In this document: piece after piece, positions 8,662 to 18,194 of the stretch
How the letters are laid out: every line of letters begins with the position of its first letter
Numbering within the stretch: the stretch's first letter is position 1
Assembly (NCBI GenBank): GCA_029556545.1
Contig: JAKQEQ010000171.1
Span: 37,898 to 101,897, forward strand
DNA length: 64,000 nt
From: Candidatus Hydrogenedentota bacterium
Lineage (GTDB): Bacteria; Hydrogenedentota; Hydrogenedentia; Hydrogenedentales; JAGMZX01
Direction of reading: 5' to 3'
The notes under the pieces: generated by a model
Told to the model about the DNA's origin: nothing
What the model saw: the letters and a program-made list of their open reading frames with translations, nothing else
Database searches by the model: none
Position numbers and translations under genes: made by a program

Positions 8662-8678
8662 ACAGGCAAGGTGATTGC

Positions 8679-9764
8679 ATGAGCGCATTGTTCTCCGATA
8701 CGCAATGGCATCTCTGGCTGCCGCTGGGCGCGGCGGCGCTCGTCATGCTCGCCCTCGTGCTGCGCCGCATGGAAACGCGGCGTCGTGTGCGTCTCGAACG
8801 GGTTGTGGATGCGCGGCTGCTTCCCCGGTTGCTGCCGGGCTATGACGCGGGCGTGCGCAGGCCCCTGTTCTGGCTGACCCTGATCGGCTTCGCCGCGCTT
8901 ATCTTGGCTATCACGCAGCCGCGTTGGGGCCAGGCTTGGGTCGAGGTCGAGAAACATTCGCGGGACGTGCTGGTGCTGCTCGATACGTCTGAGAGCATGA
9001 ACGCCGCCGACCTGCGCCCGAGCCGGCTCGTGCGCGCGCGACAGAAAATCCAGTCGCTCCTCGAACGTTGCTCTGGCGACCGATTCGGACTGATCGCCTT
9101 CGCGGGCGGTGCCGCGCTGCAATGTCCCTTGACGCTGGACCACGCCTATTTCCGCGGCGTGCTCGATGCCGTGGACACGAACACGCTGAGCGCCAAGGGG
9201 ACGGATATCGCGGCGGCGCTGCGCGAGGCGGCCGAGGTCTTTCGCGAGGACGCGGGCCGCACCGGCGACGCCGGCAAAGGCTCGCGCGCCATCCTCGTCG
9301 TGAGCGACGGCGAACATGTCTCGGGCGACGTACTCAAGGTGGCCGAAGAGGCGGCGGCCTACGCGGAAATCCTCGTCCTCGCCGTTGGGACAGAGGAAGG
9401 CGCCATCGTGCCGCCGCCCGTCACGCAGGGCCGCGAGCGCGTCGCGCCGGAGTTCCTGCAGCCGCACCACGCGCGGCTGGACGGCGAGACGTTACGCACC
9501 GTGGCCCGCGACTACAACGCCTATGTTGCGCTGTCGGCGAGTAATGATGACGTAGACCGGCTCCAGCGTGAACTCGAACGCCTGAGCGGCCGCGCCCAGG
9601 CGAGTGCGCTTCGCAACCGGCTGATCAATCGTTATCAATGGCCGCTGAGCGTGGCCATCGTGTGTTTCGTCGCCGAGGGACTCTGGCTGGGCGTCATGCC
9701 CTATGTCCGCGTCTGGCGACTTCGACGCGCGGGCGGCGTCATGGAGCTCGGGCGCTATGCGTAA
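8679..9764 (+). CDS. batB: VWA-domain membrane protein, BatB-like
   Basis: 361 residues with two N-terminal membrane segments, a VWA domain (LLDTSESMNAADLRPSR as metal-site motif; GLIAFAGGAALQCPLT; LVVSDGEHVSGD) and a C-terminal membrane segment (LSVAIVCFVAEGLWLGVM). The DxSxS motif is kept as DTSES. It is a paralogue of the upstream BatA-like protein. Its last eight bases overlap the start of the next ORF if that gene begins at 9757. Confidence 0.9.
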   Translation: MSALFSDTQWHLWLPLGAAALVMLALVLRRMETRRRVRLERVVDARLLPRLLPGYDAGVRRPLFWLTLIGFAALILAITQPRWGQAWVEVEKHSRDVLVLLDTSESMNAADLRPSRLVRARQKIQSLLERCSGDRFGLIAFAGGAALQCPLTLDHAYFRGVLDAVDTNTLSAKGTDIAAALREAAEVFREDAGRTGDAGKGSRAILVVSDGEHVSGDVLKVAEEAAAYAEILVLAVGTEEGAIVPPPVTQGRERVAPEFLQPHHARLDGETLRTVARDYNAYVALSASNDDVDRLQRELERLSGRAQASALRNRLINRYQWPLSVAIVCFVAEGLWLGVMPYVRVWRLRRAGGVMELGRYA

Positions 9765-10533
9765 CTGGCGAAAGATGACTTCACCACAGAGGCACGGAGG
9801 ACACGGAGCGTGCACGGAGAAGAGCTTTCTGTGCCTCCGCGGTTTCATTTGCGTTCTTGCTCTTTCTGCTCTCCTTATCGGTTTCTTGCCCGGCGCTTTC
9901 GCGGAAAGTCTCCATGACCGCCTGGCGCACGCGGAACAACTCCGACAGGACGGGAAATTCGACGAGGCGATGGGGGTCTATCGCGAGGTCCAGGTCGACG
10001 CGCCGGAACTCGAGTCGCTTCCGTACGCCCTGGCCTGCACCGCCTTCGGCAAGGCCGAAAGTCTGTTGTATGAGGCCCCCGATCAGGCCCTCGAAGCGTA
10101 TCGAGCGGCGGCGACGGCGTTCCAGGCCGTCTTCGAGGCGCGCGACGACGCATTGCGGCGCGAGGCGCGCCTCGGGGCCGCCAACTGCGCGGCCCGCATC
10201 GCCGAAATCGAGGCGCGCCCCGAGGAATACCTCGAAACGCCGGACAAGAATGCCGTGCCGCCCGACGAGGTCAAGAAGCGCGTGAGCGTGCTGCGCCAGG
10301 CGTCGCTCGAATACGAGCAGTTCCTGCAACAATACCCCGATTCCGAGGCCGCGCGTCGGAACCTCGAACGGCTGCGCTACTACTGGAAGCGGATGGTCCA
10401 GGAAACGCCGCAACCCGTGCTGGTGCGCATCATCGGCGCGAGCACGGAGTACCCCGCCGCGGCGGCGCTGCCGTTGCCCGAGGAGGCCAGCGTCGTACTC
10501 GTCCCAAGAAGCACGCAAGGAACCGCGCCATGA
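9757..10533 (+). CDS. TPR-type secreted protein whose signal peptide is encoded by a repeat
   Basis: 258 residues, with helical repeats in the mature part (HAEQLRQDGKFDEAMGVYREV, then further TPR-like helices), in the place of BatC. The start is ATG 9757 (8-base overlap with batB) or ATG 9775. Residues about 7-40 are encoded by a CACAGAG-type repeat; they begin SPQRHGGHG and run into the hydrophobic core CVLALSALLIGFLPGAFA, so the repeat forms the n-region of the signal peptide. The gene overlaps the next by ATGA. Role inferred from position: extracytoplasmic scaffold in the Bat system. Confidence 0.75.
   Translation: MRNWRKMTSPQRHGGHGACTEKSFLCLRGFICVLALSALLIGFLPGAFAESLHDRLAHAEQLRQDGKFDEAMGVYREVQVDAPELESLPYALACTAFGKAESLLYEAPDQALEAYRAAATAFQAVFEARDDALRREARLGAANCAARIAEIEARPEEYLETPDKNAVPPDEVKKRVSVLRQASLEYEQFLQQYPDSEAARRNLERLRYYWKRMVQETPQPVLVRIIGASTEYPAAAALPLPEEASVVLVPRSTQGTAP
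9779..9847. repeat. CACAGAG-type palindromic repeat inside coding sequence
   Basis: Left arm CACCACAGAGGCACGGAGG and right arm CTGTGCCTCCGCGG form an imperfect inverted repeat with a loop of about 26 bases. It is the same family as the leaders around the GxxExxY gene at 4983-5783. It lies in frame within the 5' end of the TPR gene. Confidence 0.75.
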
Positions 10534-11360
10534 GCCTGCCGCTGTCCATACTGTTGCTGGCCGCCGCGCTTGCGCAGGCTACTGAAGGCCCGGTGGACGC
10601 CGCGCCCGAGGCGGCGCCCGAGCCGCCGCCGCTGATGATCAACATGGCCGCCATCCAGGCTGACGCCGAAGGGCGCGCGGAGCCGTATTTCGACGAGGAA
10701 CTCGAGCCGCTGAAGGAACTGTTGTCCGCGTTGTCCTACGATACGTTCAAGAAACTGGCGTTGACGCAGATGGAATGCACCCCGGGAGAAGAGATCCTCT
10801 TGCCGATCGACGACACATTCGCGTGCGTGGTCCGCCCCGATCCGGTCGCCGCGCCTGAAGGCGCGCCGCCCGTGCCCGGCGGCGGCGGATTGACCTTGAA
10901 TGCGATGGTGGTGGACCGGTCCGACCCCGATGCGCCGGTGATCGCCTTGGCCGCCGCCGCCGAGATGCCCCTGGGTCAGACGATTCTGTTCCGGGACATC
11001 CCCCGTGAGTCCGGCAAGTTGCTCGTGTTCCTCACGCCTTCGATGGGCCAATCGCAACAGCAGCAGCAACAGGAGCAGGACCGGAACGACGAGCAGCAAC
11101 AGAGCGAACAACAACAAGATCAGGAAGACCAGCAAGAGGATACCGAACAGCAGGAGCAAAGCCCGCCGCAACCCGACAAGGAAAACCCCGAAGAACAGCA
11201 GGCCGCGCAGGAGGAGTCCCCGGCCGAGGAGCAGGACAAAGAACCCAAGGACATGCAGAATGTGCAGGCGGTCCTCGAAGCGCTCGAAGAACTCGACAAG
11301 CGCGAACAGAAGCTGATGCGAGACGCGCCCGCGCTCGATACACTCCGGGAGTGGTGGTAG
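10530..11360 (+). CDS. Secreted Gln/Glu-rich protein of the Bat cluster
   Basis: 276 residues. Signal peptide (LSILLLAAALAQA), a structured N-terminal region of about 160 residues without a recognised domain, then a low-complexity stretch at about residues 170-250 made of Gln, Glu, Asp and Pro (runs such as QQQQQQEQ and QQEDTEQQEQ), and a charged C-terminal helix ending LDTLREWW. Acidic Gln-rich segments are also seen in BatC-type proteins. Overlaps its upstream neighbour by ATGA and lies three bases before batD. No enzymatic motif; probably a structural or binding partner. Confidence 0.65.
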   Translation: MSLPLSILLLAAALAQATEGPVDAAPEAAPEPPPLMINMAAIQADAEGRAEPYFDEELEPLKELLSALSYDTFKKLALTQMECTPGEEILLPIDDTFACVVRPDPVAAPEGAPPVPGGGGLTLNAMVVDRSDPDAPVIALAAAAEMPLGQTILFRDIPRESGKLLVFLTPSMGQSQQQQQQEQDRNDEQQQSEQQQDQEDQQEDTEQQEQSPPQPDKENPEEQQAAQEESPAEEQDKEPKDMQNVQAVLEALEELDKREQKLMRDAPALDTLREWW

Positions 11361-11363
11361 ACC

Positions 11364-13166
11364 ATGGCGCGCGGGATGTCCATAGCAATACTCGCGGCGC
11401 TGCTCATGATCGGCGCGGTCGCCCAGCCGTCGGTGCGCGTCGTTGTGGACAGCACGACCGTTGCCACCGGCGAGCCCTTCGCCGTAAGGGTCACGGCCAG
11501 CGGCGAGCGGGTGAGCCGTCCCGTCATCCCGCACGTCGAGGACCTGGTGATCAACCGGACGCCTTCCGGCACCAGTCAATCGATGCAGATTCAGTTCATC
11601 AACGGTCGTGCGGTGACGAACCAGGTGCATGAATGGGTGTATTACGCCACGGCCAAGCGCGAAGGCGCGATCACGCTACCGCCCATCAGCGTGCGCATCG
11701 ACGGGAAGGACTATTTCAGCGAGGAGATTCAACTGACCGCGCAAGAGCCCGCCCCGCCGCAGGTCGTTACACCGCCCCCGGCACCCGGCCGGCCCCAAAG
11801 GGGCGCGGCCCCGAGCACGCCGGACGGGCAGAAGGAAATCACCTGGGACGACGTGGTGCTCGTGGAATGCACGGTCGATAAGCGCCGCGCATATCAGGGA
11901 GAGCCGATTCAATTGACCCTGAGCATCTGGGAATTACAGTACTGGGGCCTCACGATACGTTACACCGGTCCCCGTAGCTTCGACATGCCCAAGTCGGAAG
12001 GTTTCTATGCGCTGCCGCCGGAGCAGCGCAGGCGCGTTGCCTCGCGCAATCGGTTTGACTATGAAGTCCAGGAATTCACGCAGCGCCTGTACCCGATGCG
12101 CGCGGGCATGCTCGACATTAGTACGTGGTCCTGGCAGGGCATGGCCACCGTCATGGCCCAGTTCGGCCCGAAGACGCACAGTTACCGCTTGACGACCCAG
12201 CCGGTTACCATTGAAGTACTGCCGCTTCCCGCGAGTCCGCCGGGCTTTACAGGCGCGGTCGGCCGTTTTCGGGTGCAAGCGCAGGTGTCCGCGAGAGACA
12301 CCGAGCAGGGCGTGCCCGTCGAACTGCTGCTGCGCGTTTCCGGGGAAGGCAACCCGGACGCCATTGGCGCGCCGCAGTTGCCCGCCCTTTCCTGGGCGCA
12401 TGTCTCCGGGCAGTTGTCGCAGGTCGAGCCGGACCCCGCCGGCGCGGCGGGCTTCACGAAGGTATTTCGCTACACACTCTCGCCCCATGAAATCGGCGAA
12501 CACGCGATTCCCCCCATCCCCTTCTGCTACTTCGATCCCGCATCCGAACGTTATCGCACCGAGGAAACACGCCCCATCGCGCTGCGCGTCGCGCCGCCGC
12601 GCGAGGGAGTCTACGCCTCGGCGGACCACCCTGCCGCCCCGCAGTATCGCGCGGACATCGAGGAGGATATCTGGTCCGTCAAGCCTGTCGCGGGCCGCTT
12701 GCGGATTCGGGGCGGCTCGGTGGCGCTGCCGACAACGGTGGTGGTGAGTCCGCCGTTGCTTTGGGGTGGGTTCTTCCTCTTTATGCGGCGTCGGCGGCGC
12801 TTGCTCACCGACCCCGAGTATGCCCGCAAGTATTACGCCCGCTCCCGGGGCCATAAGCGCCTGGCTCGGGTCGCGGCTTCGCCCGAGCCAGTCGAAGAGC
12901 TGTACCGCGCCCTGATCGAGTTCCTGGCGGACGCCTGCAACGTGAACGCGGCCGGATTGACCTCGGAGGACGTGCGTGGACTGCTCGAAGGGCGCGGCCT
13001 GCGCGACGAAGCGGCGGAGAACCTGGTGAAGATATTGCGCGCGTGCGAGCGGGACCGCTACGCTGCCGCGAAGCTGAGTCCCGCCGAGATGGACGCGCTG
13101 ACCCGCGCCGCCGTATCGTGCGTGGACCGCCTTGAAGAGGCGCTGTTGAAAGGGCGCGCATCATGA
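11364..13166 (+). CDS. batD: BatD-type oxygen tolerance protein
   Basis: 600 residues. Signal peptide, then a long extracytoplasmic region of repeated beta-sandwich domains with the BatD opening pattern (VRVVVDSTTVATGEPFAVRV, VNQVHEWVYYATAKREGAITLPPI), one membrane segment near residue 455 (ALPTTVVVSPPLLWGGFFLFM) and a cytoplasmic tail of about 120 residues with a short helical domain. Length and architecture fit full-length BatD. Overlaps batE by ATGA. An in-frame ATG at 11376 is an alternative start. It likely anchors the complex across the inner membrane. Confidence 0.88.
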   Translation: MARGMSIAILAALLMIGAVAQPSVRVVVDSTTVATGEPFAVRVTASGERVSRPVIPHVEDLVINRTPSGTSQSMQIQFINGRAVTNQVHEWVYYATAKREGAITLPPISVRIDGKDYFSEEIQLTAQEPAPPQVVTPPPAPGRPQRGAAPSTPDGQKEITWDDVVLVECTVDKRRAYQGEPIQLTLSIWELQYWGLTIRYTGPRSFDMPKSEGFYALPPEQRRRVASRNRFDYEVQEFTQRLYPMRAGMLDISTWSWQGMATVMAQFGPKTHSYRLTTQPVTIEVLPLPASPPGFTGAVGRFRVQAQVSARDTEQGVPVELLLRVSGEGNPDAIGAPQLPALSWAHVSGQLSQVEPDPAGAAGFTKVFRYTLSPHEIGEHAIPPIPFCYFDPASERYRTEETRPIALRVAPPREGVYASADHPAAPQYRADIEEDIWSVKPVAGRLRIRGGSVALPTTVVVSPPLLWGGFFLFMRRRRRLLTDPEYARKYYARSRGHKRLARVAASPEPVEELYRALIEFLADACNVNAAGLTSEDVRGLLEGRGLRDEAAENLVKILRACERDRYAAAKLSPAEMDALTRAAVSCVDRLEEALLKGRAS

Positions 13167-13981
13167 ACGCCGCATGGATGCTGCTCTTGCTCTTGGGCGT
13201 GGATTCGTTCGCGCGGACCTTCGAGCAGGCAAACGATGCCTATGCGCGGCAGGCCTATGCGGAGGCGGCCCAGGGCTATGAAAGTCTGATCGCGGAATCC
13301 ATCGAAGATTCGGTGGTCTTCTTCAATTTGGGCAACGCCTACTACAAGCTTGATCGGCTTGGTTGCGCCATCGCCAACTACGAGCGCGCCTTGCGTCTTG
13401 ATCCGGGTATGACGGATGCGCGGGAGAACCTTACCCGCACGCTTCTCAAGACGCGGCGGAAGCTCAACGCGCCCGCGCCCGCGCCTTGGGCGCGGAATCT
13501 CTTCTTCTGGCATTATGATATCTCCCATGACGCGACGCGCGTGCTTGCCGCGGCCTGCTGGACGCTGTTCTGGGCGTTGCTCGCGGTGCGGCTCTGGCGC
13601 AAGCTGCCGTATCTGCACGGGGCCATCATAGCCGCCGGCGTGCTCGCGCTCGCCTTCGGCGGGTCAGCGTGGGTCAAGGCGCACCCGGCCCAACGGGCCG
13701 TCATCGCCGTCGAGCACGTCGCGCTGCGGTATGGCCCCGGCGAGCAGGAAGAAGTCGTGCTGTATACGCCTGAGGACGGCGGACGCAAGGCCCCCGCCGA
13801 TCTATTCGACGGCGATCGCGTGCGTGTCGAAGCGCGGCGCGACGGATGGGTCCGGGTCGCGACATCGGACGGTGCCCGCGGCTGGGCGCCCGAGAACGCG
13901 CTCGTGTTCGTGACGCCGCCTTACAACCGCCCGCCCGAGGACGCCGGCGCGATCGCGAATACGGAGGAGGCTTCCACGTGA
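13163..13981 (+). CDS. batE: BatE-like TPR membrane protein with SH3-like domain
   Basis: 272 residues. Signal sequence, TPR repeats (FEQANDAYARQAYAEAAQGYE and NLGNAYYKLDRLGCAIANYERAL), two membrane segments at about residues 120-165 (VLAAACWTLFWALLAV; GAIIAAGVLALAFGGSAW), then a bacterial SH3-like domain (VEHVALRYGPG through GWVRVATSDGARGWAPENAL). This TPR-TM-TM-SH3 order is the usual BatE architecture. ATGA overlap with batD; the stop overlaps the GTG of glnD. Confidence 0.88.
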   Translation: MNAAWMLLLLLGVDSFARTFEQANDAYARQAYAEAAQGYESLIAESIEDSVVFFNLGNAYYKLDRLGCAIANYERALRLDPGMTDARENLTRTLLKTRRKLNAPAPAPWARNLFFWHYDISHDATRVLAAACWTLFWALLAVRLWRKLPYLHGAIIAAGVLALAFGGSAWVKAHPAQRAVIAVEHVALRYGPGEQEEVVLYTPEDGGRKAPADLFDGDRVRVEARRDGWVRVATSDGARGWAPENALVFVTPPYNRPPEDAGAIANTEEAST

Positions 13982-16680
13982 AAGCCCTCTACGGAGAACT
14001 GGTGGCAATGGCGCAGCGGGGCGACCCCGCCCTGGCGCGCGTCTCGCGCGAAGCATGTATCGATGCGGCGCGGGAGTTCGTTCGCGCGCGCCACGTCGAA
14101 ATCCGGGAGCGGCACCGCAGCGGCGAATCGGGCGGCAACGTGGTGCGCCTGCTGGCCGACGCCGCCGATACGCTGGTCCGCGGTGCGACGGTCATCGCCC
14201 TCCACTTCACGAAGGCGGACCGCTCGCTGCTGTCCCGCATTGCCATATGCGGCCTTGGCGGATACGGCCGCGGCCAACTCTGCCCCCATTCCGACCTCGA
14301 CGTCGGCCTTATCTACGATGGCCGCCTGAGCCAGGAACTTAAGGATCTGAGCCGATTCCTGATGACCTTCTTGTGGGACGTCGGATTCCATGTCGGGAGC
14401 ACGGTGCACAGTATTGCCGAGGCCGTCGCCCTCGCCAAACAGGACCCCGAAGTCTTCACCACTTACAGCCAGGCGCGCCTGATCACCGGCGACAGCGCGG
14501 TTTTCGCTCGCTTACGCCTGCGGATGTCGGAAATCCGCGCGCGGCACCTGGACCAGACACTTGCGTATATCCGGCGGCGGGAAGACCCGGCGAACCTCGC
14601 ACCGGAACACCGGGACCTGTACAACCCCGAGCCTAACGTCAAGGAAAACGTGGGCGGCCTGCGCGACTACCACGCCGCCATGTGGATGGTACAACTCAGC
14701 CGCGACGCCGCCTCGCTCGATGATCTGTCCGGCCTCGGCCTGGTTGCGCCCGAGGAACAGCTTGACGTGCTTGACGGCCTTGACTTCGTGCTCCGGGTGC
14801 GCAACGAACTGCATTTCAGCGCGGGAAAGGCACAGGACCAACTGACGTTCGATCTGCAGCGGGAACTGGCTGAGCGCTTTGGATACGGCGTCGGCGGACA
14901 GCACGCCATAGACCGGTTCATGCAGGATTACTACGCGGCCGCGCGCAGCCTGCGCGGGTTCCTCCAGACCGCCGGGCGTATCACGCGCAGCGTGGCGGAA
15001 ATGGAGTTTCTCAGGGCGCCCGGCGTGGATTCTTCCGACATCGTCGTGCGCGAAGGCCTGCTATACGCCGGTCTGAGCGACCCCCGCTGGTTCGCCGAGC
15101 ATCCGCCGCGGCTGATGCGCGTGTTCTGGGAGTCCGCCCGTCGTGACGTCCCGCTCAGTCCCCACACCGAACGGCTTATCGCCAGGAATCTCAACCTCGT
15201 GGGCGAGGGCTTTCGGTCCAACGACCTCGTGTGCCGCTTTTTCGTGGCCATCTGCAACCGACCCCTGCGCGCCGGGCGCGTGCTGCGCCAGATGGCCCAG
15301 TGCGGCCTGCTCGGCGCGTATTGGCCCGAGTTTGCCGCCATACACGACGTGGTCCGCTACGAGGACTTCCATCACTACCCCGTGGGGGAGCATACCCTGC
15401 GCGCTGTCGAGGCGCTCGCCCACGTGCCGAACATGGACAGCACCGTCGCGCGCATCCTCGAACGGGTGCTCCACCATGTCCGCAACTCGCACGTGCTCGT
15501 CCTCGCCATTCTCATGCATGATCTTGGAAAGGCTTCGGGCGAAGAGCACGTGGCCGAAGGCGCGCGGCTCGCGCGTCACGTCTGCGAGCGCATGGGCCTC
15601 CGTGACGAGACGACGGAACCGATCACCTGGCTCGTAGCGCATCACCTCGAAATGGTCAATATCGGTTTCTACCGCGATACCGACGACGTGGATATCATCC
15701 AGTCCTTCGCGCGGACCATGAAGTCCGACGAGCGGCTCTGCAATCTCCTCCTGCTCTCCTACGCGGACCTCTGCGCCGTCGGACCCGCGGTCTGGACGGA
15801 ATGGAAGGGCGCGTTGCTGCTCAAGCTGTTTCTCAAGACCGAGCGGGTGCTGCTGGGCCGGGCGGAGGTCATCGAGGAGGAATTCTGGACCCTACCCAAA
15901 GCCGAAGCCGTGCGCAACGAGACGCCGCCCGCCTTACGCGAACAGGTCGAGGAACACCTGCGCGCGCTGGGCGAACGCTACTTCATCGGCTTTTCGCCTC
16001 GCCACATCGCCGACCACATGGTCTGCCTTGACGAAGCGCGCTGGAGCGGGCTTGCCGTCCACTTCACCACGTGCGAAGAGACCGGCATGACCGAAGTCGT
16101 TGTCTGCACGCGCGATTGTCACGGGCTCTTCTCGCGGATTACGGGCAGCTTTACCTCGCAACTGGCGGACGTGTGGGCCGCCGCGTTGTTCACCCGGCCC
16201 GACGGCTACGTCGTCGACTGTTTCACCGTCTTCGACGCCTCGCGGCGGCAGCCGCTCACCCCCGCGCAATGCGAGGGCGTGCGAAAGGTGCTTCATGCCG
16301 TGCTCGCGAACGGCGACAGCGTCGAGAAATACGTCGAAGCCTCGCGCCGCCGGCTCTTCGCGCTGCTTCAGTCGCGCGCGCCGCTGCGCACCACCGTCGA
16401 CTTCGACAACCGCGCATCGCGCACGGATACTGTGATCGACATCGAGACCGGCGACCGCACCGGACTCTTGTACGATATTACCCGTGCCTTGGCCGAAGCG
16501 GGCGCGGACATTCAATCTGCTCGCATCGTCACGGACGCACGCCGCGTCCGGGACGCGTTCTACGTTCGTTTGGACAACAGGAAGCTGGAGGACCCCGCCG
16601 CGCAGGCGATGCTGCGGGAAGCGTTGATCGCGGCTATCGAGCGGCGGGCCCCGGCTGAAAGCAAAGGAGCTACGTCATGA
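13978..16680 (+). CDS. glnD: Protein-PII uridylyltransferase / uridylyl-removing enzyme
   Basis: 900 residues, the usual GlnD size. It modifies and demodifies the PII signal protein in response to glutamine. The nucleotidyltransferase motif is GLGGYGRGQLCPHSDLDVGL near residue 95; the HD domain gives uridylyl removal (HYPVGEHTLRAVEAL, ILMHDLGKASGEEHVAEGA, WLVAHHLEM); two C-terminal ACT domains sense glutamine (VVVCTRDCHGLFSRITGSF; IDIETGDRTGLLYDITRAL). The GTG at 13978 overlaps the batE stop (GTGA) and has GGAGG upstream; the track start is 44 codons too early. Being coupled to Bat genes is unusual. No PII gene is in the window. Confidence 0.95.
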   Translation: MKALYGELVAMAQRGDPALARVSREACIDAAREFVRARHVEIRERHRSGESGGNVVRLLADAADTLVRGATVIALHFTKADRSLLSRIAICGLGGYGRGQLCPHSDLDVGLIYDGRLSQELKDLSRFLMTFLWDVGFHVGSTVHSIAEAVALAKQDPEVFTTYSQARLITGDSAVFARLRLRMSEIRARHLDQTLAYIRRREDPANLAPEHRDLYNPEPNVKENVGGLRDYHAAMWMVQLSRDAASLDDLSGLGLVAPEEQLDVLDGLDFVLRVRNELHFSAGKAQDQLTFDLQRELAERFGYGVGGQHAIDRFMQDYYAAARSLRGFLQTAGRITRSVAEMEFLRAPGVDSSDIVVREGLLYAGLSDPRWFAEHPPRLMRVFWESARRDVPLSPHTERLIARNLNLVGEGFRSNDLVCRFFVAICNRPLRAGRVLRQMAQCGLLGAYWPEFAAIHDVVRYEDFHHYPVGEHTLRAVEALAHVPNMDSTVARILERVLHHVRNSHVLVLAILMHDLGKASGEEHVAEGARLARHVCERMGLRDETTEPITWLVAHHLEMVNIGFYRDTDDVDIIQSFARTMKSDERLCNLLLLSYADLCAVGPAVWTEWKGALLLKLFLKTERVLLGRAEVIEEEFWTLPKAEAVRNETPPALREQVEEHLRALGERYFIGFSPRHIADHMVCLDEARWSGLAVHFTTCEETGMTEVVVCTRDCHGLFSRITGSFTSQLADVWAAALFTRPDGYVVDCFTVFDASRRQPLTPAQCEGVRKVLHAVLANGDSVEKYVEASRRRLFALLQSRAPLRTTVDFDNRASRTDTVIDIETGDRTGLLYDITRALAEAGADIQSARIVTDARRVRDAFYVRLDNRKLEDPAAQAMLREALIAAIERRAPAESKGATS

Positions 16681-18107
16681 GAAACCTACGGAGAATCTCA
16701 CTAATCACCGGACTGATCGCGTTCGGCCTCGCCGGCGCGGCGGCGGCGCGGAGCGAGATGCTCAGGGAACTTGAGAATTCGTTCATTCAACTGCACGAGG
16801 AACTGCGCCCCTGTGTCGTGAACATCGACACCCAAGGGTCCCTGGGCCAACTTCCCGGGCCGCAGGGCGTGCCGGAGGGATTGGAGGACCTCTTTCGGTT
16901 CTTCGGCCCGCTTGACGAGCGGATGAACCCGAGACAGCGTGTGCCCCGCACACGCGGGACCGGCTCGGGGTTTATCTACGACAAGGACGGCCACATCGTC
17001 ACGAACAACCACGTCGTCGAAGGGGCCGACAAGATCACCGTCCGCCTCTGGGACGGCAAGGAATACGACGCCGAGGTGGTGGGGCTCGATCCCGACACCG
17101 ATCTGGCGGTTATCAAGATCGATGCGGAAGGGGACTTGCCTGTGGCGCGCCTGGGATCATCAAGCGACTTGCGCGTGGGCCAGTTCGCCATCGCCGTAGG
17201 CAGTCCCCGCGGCTTCGAGGGCTCGTTTTCGTTCGGCCACATCAGCGCCCTTGGCCGGGAGAACCTCGCCGGCCTGGCGGCGCAGGGGCTTCGCTTCCAG
17301 AACCTGATCCAGACCGATGCGGCAATCAATCTTGGCAACAGCGGCGGCCCGCTCGTCAACATCGATGGCGACGTCATCGGCATCAACATCGCCATTGTCT
17401 GGGGCGCGAACAACCTCGGGTTCGCCATTCCGATCGACACGGCCAAGAGCATCGTGCCGCAGTTGATCTCAGGGGGCAAGGTGACACGCGGCTATCTCGG
17501 CGTCCAGATTATGGACGCACGGGAATTCGCTGACAGCCTCGGCCTGCCCGACGCGCAGGGCGCCTTCGTCAAGCAGGTTCAGCCCGGCACGCCCGCGGAA
17601 CGGGCCGGCCTCCAGACCTACGACGTGATCCTCAAGGTCAACAGCGAGGCCATCGAGGACGCCAACGATCTAGTGAAGACGATCTCGGCGCTTGCGCCGG
17701 GCGAGTCGGTCTCGCTCGAGGTGTGGCGCGATGAGAAGATCGTGCGAGTCGACGTGGACCTGGACGAGTGGAGTCCGCAGGAAGCCACGCCCGCGCGCGG
17801 ACGCGAAACCCTTGGTATCCGGGTGCGCCCCCTCACGCCCGAGTTGGCGAAGCGCCTTGGGCTTGGCGACGACCAGAGCGGCGTGCTGGTGGCGGAGGTC
17901 GTCCCGGGCAGCGCCGCCGAGGAAGCGGGCCTCATGGAAGGCGACCTGATCATCGAGGTCGCGCGCGAGGCGATAAGCGATACGCGGGACTTCCATAAGA
18001 AACTCGAAGAGGCTGCGATACCTGGGAAATCAGTGATGATCCGCTACATCCGCGCCGGACGAGAGCCGGATATCACCGTAATCAAGGTTCCCAAGACCTC
18101 GAAATGA
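16677..18107 (+). CDS. degP: DegP/HtrA-type periplasmic serine protease
   Basis: 476 residues. Signal peptide, trypsin-like domain with all three catalytic residues visible (His in VTNNHVVEG, Asp in DPDTDLAVIKI, Ser in NLGNSGGPLV), then two PDZ domains (about residues 275-365, beginning RGYLGVQI, and 385-470, beginning LGIRVRPL). It degrades or refolds damaged envelope proteins. ATGA overlap with glnD puts it in the same transcript. Two PDZ domains and a leader fit DegP/DegQ rather than the single-PDZ DegS. Confidence 0.95.
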   Translation: MRNLRRISLITGLIAFGLAGAAAARSEMLRELENSFIQLHEELRPCVVNIDTQGSLGQLPGPQGVPEGLEDLFRFFGPLDERMNPRQRVPRTRGTGSGFIYDKDGHIVTNNHVVEGADKITVRLWDGKEYDAEVVGLDPDTDLAVIKIDAEGDLPVARLGSSSDLRVGQFAIAVGSPRGFEGSFSFGHISALGRENLAGLAAQGLRFQNLIQTDAAINLGNSGGPLVNIDGDVIGINIAIVWGANNLGFAIPIDTAKSIVPQLISGGKVTRGYLGVQIMDAREFADSLGLPDAQGAFVKQVQPGTPAERAGLQTYDVILKVNSEAIEDANDLVKTISALAPGESVSLEVWRDEKIVRVDVDLDEWSPQEATPARGRETLGIRVRPLTPELAKRLGLGDDQSGVLVAEVVPGSAAEEAGLMEGDLIIEVAREAISDTRDFHKKLEEAAIPGKSVMIRYIRAGREPDITVIKVPKTSK

Positions 18108-18194
18108 CCCATGTGATGGCGGGGTGCGCCCGAACTTGCCGGTTCGGGCCGCCCCGCCGCACGGATGCAAGGCGCGCCGCGCGTAGAGAGCGCT

